From Chamaecrista fasciculata (lineage: Eukaryota; Streptophyta; Magnoliopsida; Fabales; Fabaceae), in the NCBI GenBank assembly GCA_003254925.1, contig QANZ01035224.1, forward strand, positions 209,733 through 273,732: a stretch of DNA of 64,000 nt. Direction: 5' to 3'. Position numbers and translations under genes: made by a program. Positions 55,751-64,000 of this stretch are shown one piece after another. A model generated the notes under the pieces. That model ran no database searches. It saw nothing but the letters and a program-made list of their open reading frames with translations, and had not been told where the DNA came from. Positions within the stretch are counted from its first letter, which is position 1, and each line of letters starts with the position of its first letter.

Positions 55751-58054
55751 AGTTTTAATCTATAGCCACCAAATAGAGGAACGACAAAACCCAAGACCAT
55801 TAGACCAACCTTGCTAATTAATTAATCTTTTTTTCTTTTTTAGGACTGTGGGAGAGGGATATGGATTTTTGTATGTAAAGGAGTAAGAGAGAGAATATCC
55901 CCGCCCCCTTTTGTTTGATCGAAATAGCTTTTTGTAAATGGATGTGGCTTTTTAGATCCTCTTTCAACCAAACGCAGCTTTCATGATCTAGTGTTGTTTA
56001 CCTATCGTCTTTTCAACTTTTGCTTTTTTAATTTGTCTTTGGTTCTTAGTTGTTGTAAATCTATTAATTGAAGATCTGTGGGATAGCAGTGTCTAATTGT
56101 AATGGGGGGTTGAGGAGGAGGAGATAGGACTTATGAGAGGAAGTTGGAATATCCTACTGTGTGTTTGTGCATGTCGCCAAGCTTTTCTTAAAGAACCTTT
56201 TAGAGACTATATCTTCTGTCCTTGATAATATGCCTGCAGGTGGGGACCTTATCCTACCCTACTTTGTTTTATTGGGGTTTCTAGTATCTTTCTTATTGAG
56301 GCTAGTGGGAATCAAATGGTGCCCCATTAATTGTAAGCCTTAATACTAAGCCTAACCCTCCCATTGAATGGGTAATTAGTAATTAGCCTATCTGCCTAAG
56401 CAAAAGAGGAACAAGGTGCGACTGAATATGGAATTAGTTTCTTGGCGTTGACTTGATCTCTCACTCATTTTCATTGTGCTACTTGAGTCATCCTAATTTA
56501 ATAGGATTTTCCGAGAAGCCATGTGTGTTGGGATGGACGGATAGTGACGCAAAATAAAACAAGGCAGAGCTAGAATACGAGGAAAACAGCAACGTTTTGA
56601 GTAAATTAATAAAATATGTCTATAATATGTGATGGAATATCAAAATGGAGGAAGGAATCTTGAGAAGGCAAATGGGTTTGGAGAACACTTCAATCCCTTT
56701 GCTCTCACTTGGCTTACTTTTTTTTTAAAAAAATTTTTCCTTCCTTTTAAGTGCTTAGAATTTGATTGGGTTGAGTTCAAATGTGCATCACAAGTGGGTG
56801 GTTGGTGTGGGTGCGTGCTTTTAAATGCTTGTGAGTGAGTGAGGGTAAAAGAAACATTAATAAAGCTAGAAAAAAAAAGTTGTGTACAAGTGTTGGGATA
56901 GTGATGATGATGAGAGGGAAAGATAAGAAGAAATCAAAAGAAGGCCGTTAATTTTCTTTTCTTTTATAATTGGATAATCTCAATCTCATCGAGGATGAGA
57001 ATTTTTAGAAATTATATATAAATATTGAAACAACATGATACAACAAAAATATAAAAAAGAGAGAGAATGTGAAGATTAATTGATGTTGAGATAATGAAAG
57101 AAGAAAAGATGAAATGCATGAAGTGAAAAGGTGGTTGAGTGAGTGAAATTGAATCACCGATCCAACCCAAACATGAACATCTCAGGGCAGCCTCACGGAG
57201 TCACGGGGATTGCACTAAAATGATTATCACCAATATCACAAGTGTCGTGAGATAAAGATGGAACTAGTTGGACCAACAATTTAATGTGAACGCCACGTGG
57301 CACGTCCCCTTTCTTTTTTTATCTTCCATTTCTTTCTTTCTTTCTGTCTTTCCAATACATCCTATTTCATTTATTTCTCCTTACTATTTTTTTTTTTAAA
57401 AAAAAAAACAAAACAAATCCACTTAAATACATTTCCATGACATGTATACATCACATTTCTATTTATGACCGAACAAGAGCATCCACATGTCACTGAAAAC
57501 AGAGTACCAGAGTGGAACAGAGAATATTATATTTTCTTTTTTATAAAACTTCACTCTTAACATGTGCCAATGACTATTTTTGTTTTCTTCTCAATTTTGA
57601 AAATGAAAAACTCCATTGGTGGTACCTGTGGGTATGGAGGATGGGAATGGGATAACTTGGTAAAATTTGAAGTCAAAAGTAACATAAAAGGGTGGATCTA
57701 GATGGATCACACATATAGTAATTAGTACCTACTTGACTAGTTCCATTAGCTGAAAAGTATATATTGCTAAACTTCTTTCTCGTTCTGATTACGATTAATT
57801 ACTCATCTCACCGAAATTATCTTCTTATTTCCCTAATTTAACTTATTGCAGGAAATGTCCTATATTCATCCTACCATAAGCAGCTAACATATATCTGTTC
57901 ACGCCACAACGTAATAAACTTTAATAGTTTATTTCCTATATTCATGTATAGATTCTAATCTCTTAAGTGCCTATAAAATTTAAATGTATATATGATTTCA
58001 TAAGTTTCCCAAACTGTAAGAAGTTTCATTAATGTATATTCTGTGGGCATGAAA
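55751..58054. other. 3' flank of HLS1 and intergenic DNA
   Basis: The first few hundred bases are likely 3' UTR. Poly(T)/poly(A) runs stand at about 57388-57410. An ACGT motif cluster (CACGTGGCACG) lies near 57293-57303. No gene is seen. Confidence 0.5.
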
Positions 58055-58062
58055 CCATGTAG

Positions 58063-58408
58063 CTAGAAAGCATGGACACTGACACAGACACGGGACACGA
58101 CACGGACACGGACACAGCGACACGCTAAACTCTCAAAATTACGCGACACGACACGCCATATATTTATATATATAAATAATTAAATATTCATAATTTTTAA
58201 TGAAAAATTTAAAAATTACAAGTTTTATTCATAATATATGTCATATGTATTATTATTTTCTCTTATATGTCATGTTAAAGTCACAAAAAATTGATTTATA
58301 TTTTAAAATTTATGAATATGTGTCGTGTCGGTGTCGTACGGGTGTCGGACACTGACACGTGTCCGACACGGCGACACGCCCTCAAAATGAAGTGTCCATG
58401 CTTCTTAG
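58063..58408. mobile_element. hAT-type MITE rich in GACACG units
   Basis: A 346-base element with termini CTAGAAAGCATGGACACT and, complemented from the right, CTAAGAAGCATGGACACT. A perfect 8-base duplication CCATGTAG flanks it (58055-58062 and 58409-58416), the hallmark size for hAT elements. Both subterminal regions carry GC-rich GACACG/CGTGTC repeats around an AT-rich centre. It has no transposase. Confidence 0.88.
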
Positions 58409-58416
58409 CCATGTAG

Positions 58417-61400
58417 TAATGATTACTGTGAAAGTCAACAAACACACCCACAAGTCACAATGCAATTTAATTTTCTGCTATGGGAACATTATAATTATCA
58501 AGCTTTAGCCTTTTTATTTAGGACGGAAGCTCCTATATGCTTTTTTTTTTGATACTCAGTAAAACACTGACCACACAATTATTTAGCTCCTATATGCTAC
58601 ATACGAAGAACCTTTCTAATCTTACATTGCACATGACCACACATGATTTGCATACAGCTTTTTAAAACAAGTGATTCCCTACTGCTGAGTAAAAGAGAAG
58701 TCATTAGATTAAAGGACCAGCAATGGACTCACTCACTGATCATGATACCAAGACCAAGTCTCTTTTATTTCTTTTATTTCCTTTCGTAAACACCAAGACC
58801 TAGCTAGTCTTTGTCAACGACTTTATTTATTTATTTTTGTTTATAACTAAAGTTTTTGGGATATAATTCTCTTAAAGGCTTATTCTCGTATTAATTAGTA
58901 CTTTCATTGAGAGTCCTCTAAAGCGGAGGAGACAACCTATAAGCTGGATTAAGATGATAGTGTTACAGACGTTAGCATTCGAAGGAATATGCAATGATAT
59001 GAGCGAGTTTCACATAGATGGGTTGGTTGAAGGTAAGACACCTTATCTTAAACTCTTCAGGTATTAAAATATAAGATCATAATTTCTCATTTTATATATG
59101 ATTGGAGAAAATGACAATAAAAACACAAATTATACCTAAACTTTGTTCTTTTGGTTTCAATAATGATTCTAAATATGAACTTTTTTACATTAAAACATAT
59201 CAAGCATTTGTAAATGATAAGATAGGCTGATGATATGGCTAATATTTGAAAAAAAAGAGCACCAAGCTGTTTGAGTCTTAATTATACTGTCAAATTACGC
59301 GTTACACTAATTAGCATTAGTCAATTATGTGCGAAAGTGTTAGGCAATGTTCAAAGACCTTCATGCATATTCTTACCTAATTATCAATAATTAACCACAT
59401 TCAGGTGTGGAAGCTCACTCTCCTAGTCACAATTTTCCCACTTTTATAAGAAAAGTCGTGCCAAAGTTTGGAAGAAGGAAAGTGATTAACTTAATAATTT
59501 CCAAGAAAAGAAAGCATAATTGGGGATTTATTTATTTAACTACTTTTTGCCGTGAGCATTTTTCTTCTTTTTTCTGTCGTGTCTTGGCTTAATTGACCGA
59601 TTGACTGGTCTGGGATTTTAGGAGGGGTGAGAAAATCAGCACACACAAATGTTAATTATTCAGTTATCACACTCAGATTGGTTTGGTTGCCTTCTTTCTC
59701 ACGTCAACGGCTAATAAGTAGATTATCTTTAAGAAAATATTGGGGGACAAAACTTTAATTAAAATTCGATGCTGTGTGACAAAGGCCTAACAAATATAAT
59801 CGTTTACGAGGCCCACATGGTTTGAACAGCGATTTTGAAATTCGGTTTTGTTTGATATAATAAATCCAACGCAAAATTACCTACTCTGACTTACCTGTTT
59901 TGAGTTGTCCTAACTCCTAATAATGCATTTATTATGCTTATTGAAGTGCATGGTAATTGTTTGATTATTGGAGTTGAAAGCTTTATTCCTACCATTAGGA
60001 TTACTGGATTAGGTCAAGGTCAATTGCAATTTGCAATGAATAGTATTTGTAACATAATGGGGATTAAAAAAAGTGAGAAGCAGCCCCATGAAAAGTTGTC
60101 CCAAAATAAATAATAGGTCAATTCTAAGTAAACTTGTAGTTTAACTTGATTTCAAACAATTTAAGACTTCAATCACATGTGAACTTGGTTTATTCGTTTT
60201 GGCGGTTTGCTGGGTGGTTAACTCAAATTTCAAGTGTTTAGTTCCAGTAAGCAATTAATTATTTGGCTCTGATAGCAAGTCAACTGAAATAAATTATTAG
60301 TCAAATAATTTACACTTGACTAGGTGAAGGCTGAATGCCACTGTATGATCTAACCTCCGATCAGATGGTTGGGTTATTAGGGAAAAATAAAAAAGAAAAT
60401 GAACATGAAAGTCCAAATGCTAATAGTAAATTAGTAATGATAGTACATGAACCTATCGATGCATTGAAGGTCCAAATAAATATTACTAGCTAACCCGATC
60501 ACTTTTGGGTTTTTGGATTCTGTATTGAACCAGATGGAACTTGGAAGAAAAGAAAAAATGAACGAGCCCTAGATGGCTAGATCAAGCCTGAAAGATTACG
60601 AACTATATTTAAGTTCACTGTTCACATGTAGGTTCATAACTTCATATACAATGCCTTGAATATTGATGATTGTCATGAGGCTGAGTTTATGTTTTGTAGC
60701 TGCTCTTGTCAGGTCATACATAGTCCAGAAGTAATTCCTTTTAATTATGTCATGGGTAACCATATAAGAAGATTTTTTTAAAAAAACAAGAGTTAATAAT
60801 TCAATATTAAAAAGTTTAACTTATAAACTCATAAAATAATATACTTTTAATTTTTTTGTCACTGAAAGTTTATTTTTGAAAAATAGGTTAGAAAAATTAA
60901 AATATATTAATTCTAGGAAAATATGTCAAATATATATATGTTTTTTGTCAATGTCAAATATTATTAACTTCTATATTTTTAAGTGACCAAATTTGTATAT
61001 TTACTTTTATGTTATCATTAACATAGCAATGTTAGATACTTGGATATTGCATTGCATTGATACTATGTGTACCATTTTGTCTTAAAAACGTAAAACTAAA
61101 TTACATGACCACGACAGACTCCGAAAACTAACTTTAAGAATCGCTTGAGCTGAGGAAGAGCAACTAATAAATTTATTCAGATGTAAACCGAGTTGAAAAC
61201 TTGTATAGCTCAAATAAACCACAGAACAACCACTTTGAGGGATGGAGTAGTAAAGGAGTACAAAGCAATGGCATTCTTCTTTCTCATTATGGTACAGCAA
61301 AACCGGGTCACAGTTATAGCCCATCTCTATTCTAACAAAGATAAGCAGGGCAACAATGGCTACAATCAGAAAATACATCTCTAGGGGAATGGTATAGCCA

Positions 61401-61529
61401 CATTCAACACAGACTTCACTTTTCCTGGTGCTTCATGGATGAATCAAGTGCACGATGTCAGTAAGCTCTAACTCCTAATGCTACTACTTTTGAGCGAAAC
61501 AATTATACAATGATTGAATGAAACATGTT
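58417..61529. other. intergenic, 3' flank of the NPY gene at its right end
   Basis: AT-rich sequence with no supportable gene. About 61080-61529 is less AT-rich and likely contains the 3' UTR of the minus-strand NPY gene. Confidence 0.5.
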
Positions 61530-63637
61530 CTAAGATACAGAGTGCCTCCTACTTCTAGATGGGGTGGATTTTGTTTCCTCCACAACGGTAGAAGCAGGGC
61601 TTTCAGACGTATCAGAGCTTGTGATCTCACCATTTTTATCTTTGCTTGACCAAATCTTTGAGAATATTTTTTTGGAAACAAGAAAGCCTTTTGTTTTGTT
61701 TGCAGCAACTTTATCACCATTGCATTTACTGCCGTCATTGCTGTTTATATCACTACCTCGTCCACTGTCTCCTCTTGATAGCTTCAGTGTAGCAAGTTCT
61801 CCTTTGAGAGCTTTTAAGTCTTCTGCTACACCATCCCATTCTTCTTCAGTATTGGTTGTGGTAGACCTTGAGCTGCCATGAGATCCACCAGGAAGCAAGG
61901 CCCTTATGGACCCTGGAAGATCAGGTGTGTTCTGCCCTGATGTTGTTGAAGCTCTTAGCTGCTCGAAAAAGAGAACCTGCACGACAACACGCAAGGGAAG
62001 CCGCTCATTCTGCACGGCATGCATGCAGGCTTCTGCTGACAACTTCCTGCAATCCATCAACCTACATATTCTTTTCCTGTCACTCTTGCTGATTCCAGGA
62101 TGTTCCTGCATCATATATAGCACAGTAAGCCTCAGAAACTTATTTAGACGGTATTGGTATTGATATTGCTATCGGTCAGTAAGTGTTCTTTCATGAAATC
62201 GGGGATCAAACTCAGATTGGAGGCTTTAGTGGTTAAATATGGTTAGGACTAGGTATACATCAACAAAAGCAGATAATGTCAGCTGGGTTTCATTAGATTT
62301 TAACTAATTTGAATCACCCAAAAGGAAATAATGAGAGGAATACAGTAGCATGAATTTGTTATAGGAGAATTCATAAATGCAGGTACATGTTCAGGACAAA
62401 CAGATGAGAATGAGAAACAAGTAGCTAAAACCTGATTAGATGTATAAGAGGAAATTACCTTTAAATACATGTCAATGGCACGATAAAGCCCATCATGTGA
62501 TGGCACTGAGAAGTTTGATACCAACTCGGCAAGGTTAACAAATTTTGAAAGAGGTAAATTAGGATCACGAGCAATCTCAGCAAGGTAGCCATCCACCAGT
62601 TTTGCTACCTTAATCTTAGAAGTATCTGATACCATCCTGGGGCTTCTTATCTCCTGTAATTCATCTTCCATTGGGGAATCAGCCAGAGAATTCCGTTCAT
62701 ATGTCACAAATTCTTCAACTAGCCTTTGCACAGTATCAACATCAAACATTCCTGTCTCACCAACTGGAGCCCGAAACAAAAGATCAGCCACTGTAGCCTC
62801 ATCGAGACGCTGACCTATTCTCCCCATCAGTTCAGTTCTCTCCAACTCTTCACATTCCAAAAGAATGGCAGCTCTCAGTAACTTCAGCAGGAAACTGCAG
62901 GAGACACTGCCTGCTTCCACGGGCAGTAGTTGAATTATAGTCTCCAACAATAATCTATACTTCATCATATCGCCACCCTGGATCACACCCTTGTTAAAAC
63001 CCGGCAACCTTCTTGACACATAAGCACTTAGAGCTTCTCCAATCACAGCTCCAGAAACATTGCCTTTAGTTACAATAGTTGTTATGACACGCTTATAGAG
63101 ATCAAGTTGAAGCTCGCAAAGGTCTTCAACCCACCAGTCCTTTGGAACCATCTGTTGTTTCCTAACACCATTCCACTGAGGATCATTACCATTTTCAGAT
63201 GGGAGCTTTTTCCTGTTATATGTGTATGACCACTCCACCCTGGACGGATCCATTAAAGCCTTGGTGGCTATGGAGTCCAGGCAGTGGCTAACTACCTTAA
63301 GTTCCTCAGACCATGGAAGAAGAGACTTAGAGGTTTGAAGAACAATAATCGAGTCTTTCCAGCTCCTAAAAATGCTTGAGCTGAGGAAAACTTCAATCTT
63401 GTAAATAAGGTTACCTTTCTCAACAGTTTCGTACATCTCAAGATACTCTGCTGCGCAGCGAGCTGCAACAACATTGTAGGCATTGAGGGTGACTGTCATA
63501 CCATAACAGAACTTGGCACATATTTCAAAAGCAGCAGGTCCTCCAGGAATGTCGTGGATGTGAACCTCATCATTGTTCTCCTCATTAGTGTTTGCAACCA
63601 GCTTTTGCAAGCGTGCACTTTTGGACAAAAGAGGAAA
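61530..63637 (-). CDS. NPY: NPY-type NPH3/BTB protein (partial, first exon outside the window)
   Basis: Two exons are visible on the minus strand, 63637-62459 (393 codons) and 62105-61530 (191 codons plus stop). The first visible exon begins at a CAG acceptor in phase 0, inside the BTB/POZ domain ([13 protein letters not shown]), so the N-terminus lies to the right of 64000. Then come the rest of BTB ([18 protein letters not shown]), the NPH3 domain ([66 protein letters not shown]) and the exon-2 block [20 protein letters not shown]. These match the NAKED PINS IN YUC (NPY1-5) subfamily, plasma-membrane-associated proteins of auxin-dependent organ formation and root gravitropism, and not NPH3 or RPT2. 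The C-terminus is Ser-rich and ends [10 protein letters not shown], a possible phosphorylation-dependent 14-3-3 site as known at the end of NPH3. Function is inferred from family. Confidence 0.93.
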
Positions 63638-64000
63638 CTGCACATATTAATCAAAATATAATCATAAACAAATAAATAGATGCAGGAGATATTAATGTAT
63701 CTAACAAACCAAATGCGGACAATTACTAAAATGGGTGTGGTATACTAGTTTGGCAAAATTGTTAATCCTAAAGTATCTTTCAAATGTTAAAGTCATCGAC
63801 AATCCCATTCTACAGTAACCACAATTATTGTTGGATGAGCTTAGTCATACAACTTTGTGAACTGAGGTCCAACATGAGTACTGAATTCTGGTCTTTAAAG
63901 CACAGCAGAAGTTTCAATGGCTCTGATTTGGAACAGCACCCTTAATTCCTTCTTTATATGTCTTCCCTATTTTGATGATTGAGATGGTTATTGTTTCCCT
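63638..64000. other. intron of the NPY gene, continuing past the window
   Basis: AT-rich sequence after the exon acceptor. The missing first exon would encode the start of the BTB domain. I see no coding match here. Confidence 0.6.

Overview
This window is nuclear DNA of a flowering plant, almost certainly a eudicot. It is AT-rich and gene-sparse, with multi-exon genes, GT-AG introns, plant-specific families (GRAS, LOB-domain, NPH3/NPY, HOOKLESS1) and small non-autonomous transposons. A legume is my best guess from protein and repeat style, but I cannot prove it. The sequence is a draft scaffold, with a 245-base gap at 49095-49339 and single N bases at 4397, 40566, 45768 and 46174.

Seven protein-coding genes are supported. 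From left to right they are: an SCL32-type GRAS regulator (minus, 868-2319); a class II LOB-domain repressor of the LBD37/38/39 group (minus, 15844-16644); an acetamidase/formamidase-family gene matching the plant indole-3-acetamide hydrolases (plus, 25461-27439), with an orphan first exon upstream and a decayed last exon downstream; a queuosine-salvage glycosylase of the DUF2419 family (minus, 28929-31648); a plastid-type CK2 alpha kinase (plus, 33086-38551); a HOOKLESS1-type GNAT protein (plus, 54143-55750); and the 3' part of an NPY/NPH3 BTB gene (minus, 61530-63637, first exon beyond the window). All exon sets that lie fully inside the window sum to a multiple of three and give proteins of family length.

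The rest is intergenic DNA holding many small transposons, several of them delimited to the base by target-site duplications. These include Mutator-like hairpin elements at 6718-7185, 23188-23498 and 28185-28360; a nested pair of foldback elements at 12113-14178; a Stowaway element at 42641-43044; a hAT-type MITE at 58063-58408; a tRNA-derived SINE at 19331-19490; Helitron-like ends at 45721-46706 and from 48746; and a LINE remnant near 51080-51642.

The most informative feature is the gene order. SCL32, LBD37/38/39, IAMH, CK2 alpha, HLS1 and NPY homologues sit, in my recollection, in four partial and reduced copies on Arabidopsis chromosomes 2, 3, 4 and 5. This window appears to keep the block nearly whole. 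Three members (IAMH, HLS1, NPY) belong to auxin synthesis or auxin-dependent development, and the LBD member to nitrogen signalling. I found no CRISPR, tRNA, rRNA or convincing miRNA gene, and no wholly new system; the candidates most worth following are the duplicated terminal exons of the IAMH gene, the nested foldback elements and a GC-rich island at about 8400-8800.
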